Shown piece by piece: positions 6,760-13,230 of a stretch of 13,230 nt of DNA. Source of the DNA: Thiomonas sp. X19 (GTDB lineage Bacteria > Pseudomonadota > Gammaproteobacteria > Burkholderiales > Burkholderiaceae_C); assembly GCF_900089495.1 (NCBI RefSeq), contig NZ_LT605203.1, forward strand, positions 2,649,340 to 2,662,569, in the 5' to 3' direction. Made by a program: the position numbers and the translations under genes. Below the pieces are notes generated by a model. That model was not told where the DNA came from. It did no database searches and saw only the letters and a list, made by a program, of their open reading frames with translations. Position 1 is the stretch's first letter. Every line of letters begins with the position of its first letter.

Positions 6760-7001
6760 TCGGGGAGCGTCGGGTTATGGGCGCAAAGCCAAGGTGGCGG
6801 TTATGAAGCAGGGCATGGCACGAGCCGGTTACGCAGCAGTCGGGCGCCGCACAGTGCATCGTTTCTTCAGGCACTTTCAGCCATGTGCTGGGCTAGTATA
6901 GAAAGCTGTCCGCCTTGCGCTTGCCCCAGGGTTTCATGCTGCCCGGCTGCCGGCTCCAACCAGCGTGCCCGCGCTGGAGCGGCGTTTCCATGTGTTCATG
7001 A
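6760..7001. promoter_or_regulatory. Divergent promoter region between ygfZ and mltG
   Basis: These 242 bp separate two divergent transcripts and must hold at least two promoters. The best -10-like hexamer for the rightward operon is TAGTAT at 6894-6899, which would leave a leader of about 100 nt. No convincing -35 lies at 16-18 bp before it. Nothing convincing is visible for ygfZ, and no coding sequence is supported inside the region. Confidence 0.4.
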
Positions 7002-8021
7002 GTGAGCCCGTCTTTGAAGACCCGCTGGCCTGTTCGTTTGTTCCTGCTCGGCTTGACCGCAGGCCTCCTGGCCTTTGCCCTGTTCGCTTACTGGGCGCTG
7101 GCACCGATGCGGCTGAGCGCAACGCCGCTGGACTTCTCCGTCAAGCCCGGCAGCACGGCGCGTGCGGCCGCCGCGCAAATTCGAACCCAGGGCGCCGATC
7201 TCTCGCCGCGCCTGTTCTATTGGCTAGCGCGGCTGAGTGGGCAGGGCACGCAGCTCAAGGCCGGCAGCTATGAAATCGAGCAGGGCACGAGCCCTTGGCA
7301 ACTGCTGCAGAAAATGGCGCGTGGCGACCAATCCTTGCTGGCCGTGACCGTGCCCGAAGGCTGGACCTTCGCCCAATTTCTGCAGGCGCTCAACATGGCC
7401 CCGGGGCTCGATCACGATGCCGCCGGGATGAGTGATGCGCAAATCATGCAACGCATCGGCGCTCCGCCGAATATGCCGCCCGAAGGCTGGTTTTTCCCCG
7501 ATACTTATTTGTATGCTCGCAATTCTTTGGAACTCACCGTCCTCAAGCGCGCCTACCACGCCATGCAGCGCCAATTGACCAGCGCTTGGGATGCGCGCGA
7601 ACCCGGCTTGCCGCTGCAAACCCCGTACCAGGCGCTGATCCTGGCTTCGGTCGTGGAGAAGGAAACCGGAAGCCCGAGCGACCGCAGCAAAATTGCCGGT
7701 GTCTTCATCAATCGCCTGCGCAATGGCATGCCGCTGCAAAGCGATCCCACCGTGATTTACGCCCTGGGCACGCGCTATACCGGGGCGCTCACGCGTAAGA
7801 ATCTGCAGACCGACTCGCCGTTCAACACCTATGTGCACGCCGGCCTTCCGCCCACGCCCATCGCCCTGCCCGGGGACGCTGCGCTGCAGGCCGTGCTGCA
7901 TCCGGCTGCCACCCGGGCCTTGTATTTCGTCGCGCGTGGCGATGGCAGCAGCGCGTTTTCCGATACTTTGGCCGAGCACAATGCGGCGGTCGACCGTTAC
8001 ATCCTCAAGAGAACTCCGTGA
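7002..8021 (+). CDS. mltG: Endolytic murein transglycosylase MltG
   Basis: MltG is an inner-membrane lytic transglycosylase that cleaves nascent glycan strands and is thought to set their length. The 339-aa protein has a cytoplasmic start (KTRWP), one membrane segment (about 12-34), a LysM-like and beta-rich region, and the YceG catalytic core. Seen directly are VTVPEGWTFAQF, PPEGWFFPDTYLY, ASVVEKETG with the catalytic E219 (E. coli E218), GVFINRLRNGMPLQSDPTVIYA and SPFNTYVHAGLPPTPI. The start is a GTG at 7002 with no strong ribosome binding site; TTG 7014 would shorten it by four residues and keep the membrane segment. It is the first gene of the operon, and its stop overlaps the tmk start by 4 bases (GTGA at 8018-8021). 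Confidence 0.94.
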   Translation: MSPSLKTRWPVRLFLLGLTAGLLAFALFAYWALAPMRLSATPLDFSVKPGSTARAAAAQIRTQGADLSPRLFYWLARLSGQGTQLKAGSYEIEQGTSPWQLLQKMARGDQSLLAVTVPEGWTFAQFLQALNMAPGLDHDAAGMSDAQIMQRIGAPPNMPPEGWFFPDTYLYARNSLELTVLKRAYHAMQRQLTSAWDAREPGLPLQTPYQALILASVVEKETGSPSDRSKIAGVFINRLRNGMPLQSDPTVIYALGTRYTGALTRKNLQTDSPFNTYVHAGLPPTPIALPGDAALQAVLHPAATRALYFVARGDGSSAFSDTLAEHNAAVDRYILKRTP

Positions 8022-8656
8022 ACCCAACTTCGCACCAAGGCCTGTTCATCACGCTGGAGGGCATCGACGGCGCCGGCAAGACCACCCAGTTCGAAGCCGT
8101 TGTCGCCGCCTTGCGCGCTGCGGGCCGACGTGTGACGGCCACGCGGGAGCCGGGCGGCACACCGCTGGGCGAGCGCATCCGCGAGATTTTGCTGGCCGAG
8201 CCCATGACCACCACCACCGAAGCGCTGTTGATGTTCGCCGCACGCCAGGAGCATGTGCTGCGGGTGATCGAACCGGCCTTGCTGCAAGGGCACGATGTCG
8301 TCTGCGACCGCTTCACCGATGCCACGCTGGCGTACCAGGGCGCCGGCAAGGGTATCCCGCAAGATCGCTTGCAAACCCTGGCGCGCTGGGTCCACCCCGG
8401 TTTGAAGCCGGATTTCACCTTCCTCATCGACGTGCCCGCCGAGGTGGCCGCACGCCGCTTGCAAACGCAGCAGCGCCAGCCGGACCGCTTCGAGCGCGAA
8501 TCGCTCGAATTTTTCGCTCGTGTGCGTCAGCAGTATCTCCATCTTGCCGCTTCAGAACCCGCACGTTGGGTTGTGATCGACGGCACGCAGGGCTTGGATC
8601 AGGTGCGTCAAGACGTGATCCAAAACCTGAGGAAAAAATTGCAACTCCATGATTGA
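8018..8656 (+). CDS. tmk: Thymidylate kinase
   Basis: It phosphorylates dTMP to dTDP with ATP in dTTP synthesis. The 212-aa sequence shows a P-loop GIDGAGKTT at about 15-23, the dTMP-site motif REPGGTPLGE, the DR-type motif CDRFTDATLAYQGAGKG, and a LID region with QPDRFERES, as in type II (E. coli-like) enzymes. Length is normal. The start is GTG 8018, overlapping the mltG stop as GTGA, an arrangement that favours translational coupling. The 3' end overlaps holB by 8 bases. The order mltG-tmk-holB is the same as in E. coli. Confidence 0.96.
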   Translation: MNPTSHQGLFITLEGIDGAGKTTQFEAVVAALRAAGRRVTATREPGGTPLGERIREILLAEPMTTTTEALLMFAARQEHVLRVIEPALLQGHDVVCDRFTDATLAYQGAGKGIPQDRLQTLARWVHPGLKPDFTFLIDVPAEVAARRLQTQQRQPDRFERESLEFFARVRQQYLHLAASEPARWVVIDGTQGLDQVRQDVIQNLRKKLQLHD

Positions 8657-9659
8657 TATGCTTGATTTTCCGGCAATTCTCTTGCACGGAGCCACTGGTC
8701 TCGGTGTTTGGGATGCGCTCGACAGCACAGCCGCAACGCTGCTGTGTGAAAGCCCGATGCCGGCGAAAGCCACCAGCCCCATACCCTTGCCGGGCTTCGC
8801 ACGCCAGGCCTGCGGCCAATGCCCGGCATGCCGCTTGCGCCAAGCCGGTACCCACCCGGACCTCAAGCGGCTCCTGCCCGAGGCCTTGGCCCTGGAGCTG
8901 GGCATGGGGCAGGCGGCCGACACGGAAGAGGCAACGAGTGCCGAGAAGCGCAACCCCAGCAAGGACGTCAGCATCGACGCGGTACGCAGTTTGGTGGACT
9001 GGTCGCACACCACCAGCCACCGCGGCGGCTTCAAGGTGGCTATGGTCTATCCGCTCGATGCCATGGGCGCACCCGCGGCCAATTCACTTCTTAAAACACT
9101 GGAAGAACCACCTCCAAATCTCTATTTTTTAACGGGAACTCATCGACTCGACAGAGTCCTTCCCACCTTGCGCAGCCGCTGCCGGCTCCAGGCCATGCCC
9201 AGGCCCCAGGCAGCGGATGCATTGCGCGCATTGCAGGCGCGGGAGATCGCGCATCCCGAGCAGGTCGCCCATTGGTGTCATCACGCCGTGCATGAACCCG
9301 AGCCCGCGAGCGGAATGGACTGGGCGCGCAGCCTGTTGCAAACCGTGACTGCGGGGCAGGGGGCCAGGGCAGCCGGCGCGGCAGGCTCCATGCCCCAGAT
9401 GCCGGTCGCCGTGGCCGCACTGCAAAAACTCTGCGTCGACATGATGCGCACCCAGTTCCGCCAACAACCCCTGTATTTACCGGCTGACCAATCGGTGCTG
9501 GGACGCTTGGCGAGCATCGCCTCTGCGCCTCGTCTTCTGGCTTTCTGGCAGCGACTCGGCGATTACAGCCGCACCGCCGCCTTTCCCCTCCATGCGAATC
9601 TCACGGCGGAAGCCCTGGTCCTAGAATTCAAACAATTGTTCACTCGGAGCGCGCACTGA
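8649..9659 (+). CDS. holB: DNA polymerase III subunit delta prime
   Basis: Delta prime is part of the clamp loader that places the beta clamp on primed DNA. The 336-aa protein has four cysteines in the zinc-binding pattern (C33, C55, C58, C61; CGQCPACRL), THPDLKRL, VSIDAVRSLVDW, the highly conserved NSLLKTLEEPPPN, and the arginine-finger SRC motif at 176-178. As in other delta prime subunits the P-loop is degenerate (GATGLGVWDA, no GK), so it should not hydrolyse ATP. The N-terminus is about 15 residues shorter than in E. coli, and an in-frame stop at 8628-8630 prevents an upstream start. ATG 8649 overlaps tmk. A patch at about 9085-9160 is AT-rich with rare codons and contains the heptamer TTTTTTA in slippery phase (see findings). 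Confidence 0.93.
   Translation: MIDMLDFPAILLHGATGLGVWDALDSTAATLLCESPMPAKATSPIPLPGFARQACGQCPACRLRQAGTHPDLKRLLPEALALELGMGQAADTEEATSAEKRNPSKDVSIDAVRSLVDWSHTTSHRGGFKVAMVYPLDAMGAPAANSLLKTLEEPPPNLYFLTGTHRLDRVLPTLRSRCRLQAMPRPQAADALRALQAREIAHPEQVAHWCHHAVHEPEPASGMDWARSLLQTVTAGQGARAAGAAGSMPQMPVAVAALQKLCVDMMRTQFRQQPLYLPADQSVLGRLASIASAPRLLAFWQRLGDYSRTAAFPLHANLTAEALVLEFKQLFTRSAH
9125..9164 (+). promoter_or_regulatory. Candidate -1 frameshift signal inside holB
   Basis: T TTT TTA at 9125-9131 lies in the X XXY YYZ phase of the holB frame (codons TAT TTT TTA). Two bases later GGGAA (9134-9138) can pair with TTCCC (9160-9164), enclosing GACTC (9145-9149) and GAGTC (9154-9158) around loop GACA. The -1 frame then runs to TGA at 9293-9295, giving about 215 aa without the SRC arginine finger. 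The sequence elements are seen; function is speculative. Confidence 0.3.
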
Positions 9660-9660
9660 T

Positions 9661-10044
9661 ATGGCCACACCCAATGCAGCCGCCTCACCTGGGGCCTCCA
9701 CCGCCCGCCCCAGCGTGATCCAACTGGCGATCAAGGAAAAACCCGCGCTGTACGCCGCCTTCATTCCGTTTTTGACCGAAGGCGGCATCTTCATTCCGAC
9801 GACGCGGGAATATCGCCTGGGTGACGACGTTTATCTGCTGCTGACCATCATGGACAATCCCCAGCGCTTCCCGGTGGCCGGGAAAGTCGCATGGATCACG
9901 CCGGCCAATGCGGCGGGTAACAAGACCCAAGGAATCGGCGTGCGTTTTCCAGCCGACGAAAAAGCCCGGCAATTGCGCCAGGTGATTGAAGAAATCCTCG
10001 GTCCCACGGCCGAAATCGCCAGCCGCGCGACCCATACCCTATAA
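9661..10044 (+). CDS. pilZ: Type IV pilus assembly protein PilZ
   Basis: PilZ is a small cytoplasmic protein needed for type IV pilus assembly and twitching; in Xanthomonas and Pseudomonas it works with PilB and FimX. The 127-aa sequence shows the conserved core FLTEGGIFIPTTREYRLGDD, LLLTIMDNPQRFPVAGKVAWITP and TQGIGVRFP. The RxxxR and D/NxSxxG motifs that bind cyclic-di-GMP in other PilZ-domain proteins are missing, as in true PilZ. ATG 9661 follows the holB stop by one base, with GGAG upstream. The holB-pilZ-tatD order is the one known from Pseudomonas aeruginosa, which supports the assignment. It implies that the host has type IV pili. Confidence 0.92.
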   Translation: MATPNAAASPGASTARPSVIQLAIKEKPALYAAFIPFLTEGGIFIPTTREYRLGDDVYLLLTIMDNPQRFPVAGKVAWITPANAAGNKTQGIGVRFPADEKARQLRQVIEEILGPTAEIASRATHTL

Positions 10045-10085
10045 AGCTGCAACGGCTCGACCCGCGAGCAGCGCCGCACCCCAGC

Positions 10086-10889
10086 ATGGCCCTGACCGAT
10101 TCCCACTGCCACCTCAATTTTCCCGGACTGCGCGAACAGATGGACAGCGTGCTTGCCGCCATGCGCGACAACGGCGTGACGCGAGCCATGAATATCTGCA
10201 CCCAGATCGAGGAATTCGACGACGTGCTGGCCTGCGCCGTGAAGCACCCGCACATCTGGGCCACCGTTGGCGTCCACCCCGACCAGGAGGGGCTGACCGA
10301 GCCATCGGCCGCGCAACTGGCCTTGTTGGCCAGCCATCCCCGCGTCCTCGCCTTGGGCGAGACCGGACTCGACTACTACCGACTCGAAGCTCGCAGCGTG
10401 GCCGATATGGAGTGGCAGCGCGACCGCTTTCGTGCCCATATCGACGCAGCGCGCCAAGTGCGAAAGCCGCTGGTCATCCACACCCGATCGTCGGCCGAAG
10501 ACACACTGGTCATCCTGAAAGAGCAGGGCGCCGAGGACGTCGGCGGAGTATTCCACTGCTTCACCGAGAGTTGGGACGTTGCCCGCCAGGCGCTCGACTT
10601 GGGTTTCTACATCTCACTCTCCGGCATCTTGACATTCAAGAATGCCAAAGAGTTGCAAGATGTTGCGAAGAAATTACCTGAAGATCGCATTCTGGTCGAG
10701 ACCGATAGCCCCTATCTCGCCCCCACGCCTTACCGTGGCAAAACCAACCAGCCGGCCTACACCCGCTTCGTCGCGCGTTGCCTTGCCGAATTGCGCCAAT
10801 GTGCTGAAGAACAGATTGAAGATTTCACAGAGCAGAATTTCAACCGTCTTTTCATGCCTGAAAGCACATTCAACACTTCTCATGCATAA
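10086..10889 (+). CDS. TatD family metal-dependent hydrolase (YcfH-type)
   Basis: The TatD family are TIM-barrel metallohydrolases; several members show 3'-5' DNase activity. The 267-aa protein has the metal ligands H7 and H9 in TDSHCHL, E92 in GETGLDYY, H132 in VIHTR, H157 in FHCFTES and D207 in ETDSPYLAPTPYRGK, so the active site is complete. Its place after holB and pilZ matches ycfH in E. coli and the TatD-like gene in Pseudomonas. ATG 10086 lies 41 bp after pilZ and begins directly with the conserved MALTDSHCHL. The last 90 bases are less GC-rich than the rest and encode a short extra tail after NFNRLF. Confidence 0.95.
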   Translation: MALTDSHCHLNFPGLREQMDSVLAAMRDNGVTRAMNICTQIEEFDDVLACAVKHPHIWATVGVHPDQEGLTEPSAAQLALLASHPRVLALGETGLDYYRLEARSVADMEWQRDRFRAHIDAARQVRKPLVIHTRSSAEDTLVILKEQGAEDVGGVFHCFTESWDVARQALDLGFYISLSGILTFKNAKELQDVAKKLPEDRILVETDSPYLAPTPYRGKTNQPAYTRFVARCLAELRQCAEEQIEDFTEQNFNRLFMPESTFNTSHA

Positions 10890-10890
10890 C

Positions 10891-11571
10891 ATGAACAGAA
10901 GCTTTCATACCCTTGTTTTAGCAGTATTATTGAGTTTTTTTCTTGGCTTGGCTCAAGCTGGTTCGTTCACCGATTTTTTTCGCGCCGTTGATGTGGATGA
11001 TGTCGGCGCCGTTCAGTCTCTGCTTGCCCAGGGTTTTGACCCCAATGCGGTGAATGCCAAGGGCGATTCAGCTTTGTACCTGGCCCTGCGCGACAAGTCG
11101 TTGAAGGTTGCCAAATTATTGATTGAGCAGCCGAAAATCAATCTGAACCAACTCAACCCAAGCGATGAAAACGCCTTGATGATCGCCAGCCTGCTCGGTG
11201 ATGAAAGCTTGGTCCGCCTCATGGTCGAGCGCGGCGCGGAAATCAACAAGCCGGGTTGGACGCCACTGGCCTACGCGGCGACGAATGGGCATACCCAGAT
11301 CGTCAAATACCTGCTCGACCATTCAGCCTATATCGACGCCGCAGCCCCCAACGGCACGACGCCTCTGATGATGGCCGCCTATTTTGGTCACAGCGCCACC
11401 GTCAAACTGCTGCTGGACGAAGGTGCCGACGCTAGCTTGAAGAACCAGATGGGTTTTACCGCCCTGGATCTGGCCCAGCAGCGCGACCACAAAGACACAG
11501 CGAATTTGCTTGCCAGCTATCAACTTAAAGGGCCCAAAGACTCCAAAGAGCCAGCTCAGGCCCATTGGTAA
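10891..11571 (+). CDS. Exported ankyrin-repeat protein
   Basis: The 226-aa protein begins with a clear signal peptide: MNR, a hydrophobic stretch to about residue 20, and AQA before G24 as the likely cleavage site, so it should be periplasmic. The rest is made of about five ankyrin repeats; the best are GDSALYLALRDKSLKVAKLL, GWTPLAYAATNGHTQIVKYL, GTTPLMMAAYFGHSATVKLL and GFTALDLAQQRDHKDTANLL. Ankyrin repeats bind proteins; no catalytic domain is present and the partner is unknown. ATG 10891 starts one base after the tatD stop; ATG 10882 (adding MHN) overlaps tatD by 8 bases and is equally possible. It appears to be the last gene of the operon. The 5' end is AT-rich compared with its neighbours. 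Confidence 0.88.
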   Translation: MNRSFHTLVLAVLLSFFLGLAQAGSFTDFFRAVDVDDVGAVQSLLAQGFDPNAVNAKGDSALYLALRDKSLKVAKLLIEQPKINLNQLNPSDENALMIASLLGDESLVRLMVERGAEINKPGWTPLAYAATNGHTQIVKYLLDHSAYIDAAAPNGTTPLMMAAYFGHSATVKLLLDEGADASLKNQMGFTALDLAQQRDHKDTANLLASYQLKGPKDSKEPAQAHW

Positions 11572-11689
11572 GGCGCGCGTGTGGATTTGCTTCGTCACTC
11601 ATGAGCATCCCAAGCCCCTGGGGGCGCCCGGCGTTCGCGAAGAAACGATCTTTGGGCTACAAGGTGAACGGCAGTGCCGAGATGACCGA

Positions 11690-11868
11690 CAAGTCATTGG
11701 TGCGAGCCTGCGGCGTTGTAGGACGCCGTGAGGTGAGCCCGCTCGTGAGCATGGTCCGGGAATCGTCGGCGACAGTGGTGAGCACAGCGATGTGCATCCC
11801 GTTTGAGAGATCGAGTCGAATTCGACGACTCCCATGGCGCTGCCGTTCGTTGACAATCTTGGAGCAAA
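11690..11868 (+). ncRNA. Candidate bridge RNA in the IS110 left end
   Basis: In IS110-group elements such as IS621 the non-coding end upstream of the recombinase encodes a structured bridge RNA with target- and donor-binding loops. Here the leader carries a hairpin at 11706-11734 (core CGGCGT/ACGCCG, extended by wobble pairs and a bulged A), a hairpin at 11782-11795 (GCACA, GNRA-type loop GCGA, TGTGC), and a hairpin at 11813-11831 (GAGTCG/CGACTC). CGGGA (11757-11761) can also pair with TCCCG (11797-11801) around the second hairpin. The stems are seen; that the region is a transcribed guide RNA is inferred from the family. The ends are approximate. Confidence 0.5.
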
Positions 11869-11870
11869 CG

Positions 11871-13196
11871 ATGGCGATGCGCAAGCGAGATGATGATCTG
11901 GTCTTCCCCAACGCGGCGGGTATCGACGTAGGAGGGTCGAGCCACTGGGTGGCGGTACCCCGGCAAGCCTGCGACGAACCGGTGCGCGAGTTCGGTGCGA
12001 TGACCGACGATCTGCACGCCATGGCCGACTGGCTGCTCGCGTGTGGGGTCGACACCGTGGCGCTGGAGTCCACCGGGGTGTACTGGATCCCGGTGTTCGA
12101 GGTGCTGGAGCAACGCGGCTTGACGGTGTTTTTGGTCGATGCGCGGCAGATGAAGTATGTGCCTGGGCGCAAGAGCGATGTGCAGGACTGCCAGTGGTTG
12201 CAGAAGTTGATGAGCCTGGGGTTCTTGCGCGCGGCGTTCCGCCCGACCGATGAGGTCTGTGTGGTGCGTGCCGTGGCCCGTCAGCGCGACGTGCTCTTGG
12301 CCGAGCAGGCCAGTTGGGTGCAGCGCATGCAAAAGGCGCTGGTGCAGATGAACATCCAGCTCACCGAGGTTCTGACCGATGTCATGGGACTGACGGGACA
12401 AGCCATCATCCGCGCCATCGTCGCTGGCGAGCGCGACCCCAAGACGCTGGCCCGGTATCGCAACGCTCGTGTCAAGGCCAGTGAGACGGAGATTGCCAAG
12501 GCCTTGACGGGCAATTGGCGCGATGAGCACCTGTTCGTGCTGCGCCAGGCGCTGGCGATGTATGACGACATTGCCCGGCACCTGGGCGAATGCGACGCCA
12601 AGCTGCAAGGACTGCTGAGCCAGCTTGGCGCGGCCAAGGTCGATCTGGGCAAGACGCCTCGTGCAGGCAGCAAGCTGCGCGCGCAGTTCGACGCACGCCA
12701 GATTCTGGCCAACTGGGCCGGCGTCGATCTCACGCGCATCAACGGCCTGGGTCTGGCTGCGGTGATGAAGATCCTCTCGGAGGTCGGCCCCAACCTGAGT
12801 CGCTTTGCCAACGTCAAGCACTTCTGTTCTTGGTTGGGGCTGTGTCCGGGCACGAAGATCAGCGGCGGCAAGGTGCTGTCAGCCAAGACCCGGCGATCCG
12901 CCAATCGGGTCAGGCAGGCGCTGAAGATGGCCGCGATGAGCCTGTCGCACAGCGACTCGGCCCTCGGCGCGTTCTACCGCCGCTTGTCGGGCCGCATGGA
13001 CAAGCCGCGTGCCAATACCGCCACCGCGCACAAGCTGGCGCGCATGGTGTATTTCATGCTGACGCGTGGCGAGGCGTTCGTCGATCAAGGCCAGCAGCGC
13101 TATGAAGATCAGCAGCGCGAGCGCTCAATCGTCGCCCTCAAGCGCCGCGCCGCTGCCCTTGGCTTCCAGATCCATCCAAACCCGGTGCCAGCATGA
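11871..13196 (+). CDS. IS110-family transposase (DEDD recombinase)
   Basis: It excises and inserts the element through a RuvC-like DEDD domain combined with a C-terminal Tnp (Transposase_20) domain, guided in this family by a bridge RNA. The 441-aa protein shows D19 (GIDVGG), E66 (LESTGVYW), D103 and D106 (GRKSDVQDCQWL), a coiled central region, and the C-terminal block RINGLGLAAVMKILSEVG, FCSWLGLCPG, then KISGGK. S331 in that motif is my candidate for the catalytic serine. ATG 11871 is chosen for GGAG at 11861-11864 and because conserved sequence starts at once; the frame is open further upstream through the structured leader, which is not thought to be coding. The long leader and short 3' side favour the IS110 rather than the IS1111 subgroup. 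It looks intact. Confidence 0.95.
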   Translation: MAMRKRDDDLVFPNAAGIDVGGSSHWVAVPRQACDEPVREFGAMTDDLHAMADWLLACGVDTVALESTGVYWIPVFEVLEQRGLTVFLVDARQMKYVPGRKSDVQDCQWLQKLMSLGFLRAAFRPTDEVCVVRAVARQRDVLLAEQASWVQRMQKALVQMNIQLTEVLTDVMGLTGQAIIRAIVAGERDPKTLARYRNARVKASETEIAKALTGNWRDEHLFVLRQALAMYDDIARHLGECDAKLQGLLSQLGAAKVDLGKTPRAGSKLRAQFDARQILANWAGVDLTRINGLGLAAVMKILSEVGPNLSRFANVKHFCSWLGLCPGTKISGGKVLSAKTRRSANRVRQALKMAAMSLSHSDSALGAFYRRLSGRMDKPRANTATAHKLARMVYFMLTRGEAFVDQGQQRYEDQQRERSIVALKRRAAALGFQIHPNPVPA

Positions 13197-13230
13197 AACC
13201 GGCCTTCAACCCATTTTGTTTCTTGAGAGG

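Larger units (their letters stand above)
11598..13230 (+). mobile_element. IS110-family insertion element, right end cut by the window
   Basis: It consists of a non-coding left end of up to 299 bp and one DEDD transposase gene. IS110-group elements have no typical terminal inverted repeats and usually make no target duplication, so the left tip cannot be fixed by eye. It lies between the ankyrin gene stop (11571) and the first leader hairpin (11706). The start given here is where a flank sequence resembles an internal leader sequence and is tentative. Only 34 bp follow the transposase stop. The element sits just after the operon and breaks no gene that I can see. Confidence 0.65.

Noticed and set aside
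5457..7005. Long plus-strand open frames opposite ygfZ and the NRDE gene
   Set aside because: They are antisense shadows in GC-rich DNA with no domains, while the minus-strand frames carry clear family motifs.
11609..11641. Terminator for the tatD-ankyrin transcript (GC-rich inverted segments, TTCGCGAA palindrome)
   Set aside because: No stem of useful length followed by a T-run could be found.
11850..11868. A consensus-like TTGACA at 11850-11855 as a -35 box for the transposase
   Set aside because: A -10 at normal spacing would fall inside the transposase gene, past its ATG, so it cannot drive this start.
11565..11870. N-terminal extension of the transposase frame
   Set aside because: It overlaps the ankyrin gene end and the structured leader; the family's conserved sequence begins right after ATG 11871.
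1..13230. CRISPR array, toxin-antitoxin or defence cluster
   Set aside because: I saw no spaced repeat array and no proteins of these types on either strand.

Overview
The window looks like chromosomal DNA of a GC-rich betaproteobacterium, most likely Burkholderiales. The evidence is the mltG-tmk-holB-pilZ-tatD gene order with a divergent ygfZ, the style of the encoded proteins, and the tRNA-Pro sequence. A Thiomonas-like genus is a guess only. It is a stable core stretch with mobile DNA at both ends.

Left end (1-1549): this is the right-hand end of an integrative element (genomic island). It holds an IS21-like terminal fragment with two 18-bp repeats, then a leftward tyrosine recombinase (int). 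Next comes a 38-nt copy of a tRNA-Pro 3' end that I read as the attachment site. The native tRNA terminator survives just beyond it, so the chromosome resumes at about 1550. The intact tRNA-Pro and the rest of the island should lie to the left of the window.

Middle left (1550-4982): three rightward housekeeping or metabolic genes. They are a BaiN/RdsA (YhiN)-type flavoprotein, an HSL-family alpha/beta hydrolase, and a fusion of a YbgC/FadM-like hotdog thioesterase with an ElaA-like GNAT acetyltransferase. Converging on them is a leftward pair, ygfZ followed by an NRDE (TANGO2-like) gene.

Middle right (6760-11571): a 242-bp divergent intergenic region separates ygfZ from a tightly packed rightward operon. 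The operon is mltG (peptidoglycan lytic transglycosylase), tmk (thymidylate kinase), holB (DNA polymerase III delta prime), pilZ (type IV pilus), a TatD/YcfH-type metal hydrolase and an exported ankyrin-repeat protein. Several junctions overlap or nearly touch, which suggests coupled translation.

Right end (about 11572-13230): an IS110-family insertion element with an intact 441-aa DEDD transposase. The 299-bp non-coding leader contains several good hairpins and is where a bridge RNA would be expected in this group. Its right end is not in the window.

The points most worth a second look are the putative bridge RNA and its possible guide matches, a canonical -1 slippery heptamer followed by a hairpin in an AT-rich patch of holB, the tRNA-Pro attachment junction, and the hotdog-GNAT fusion.
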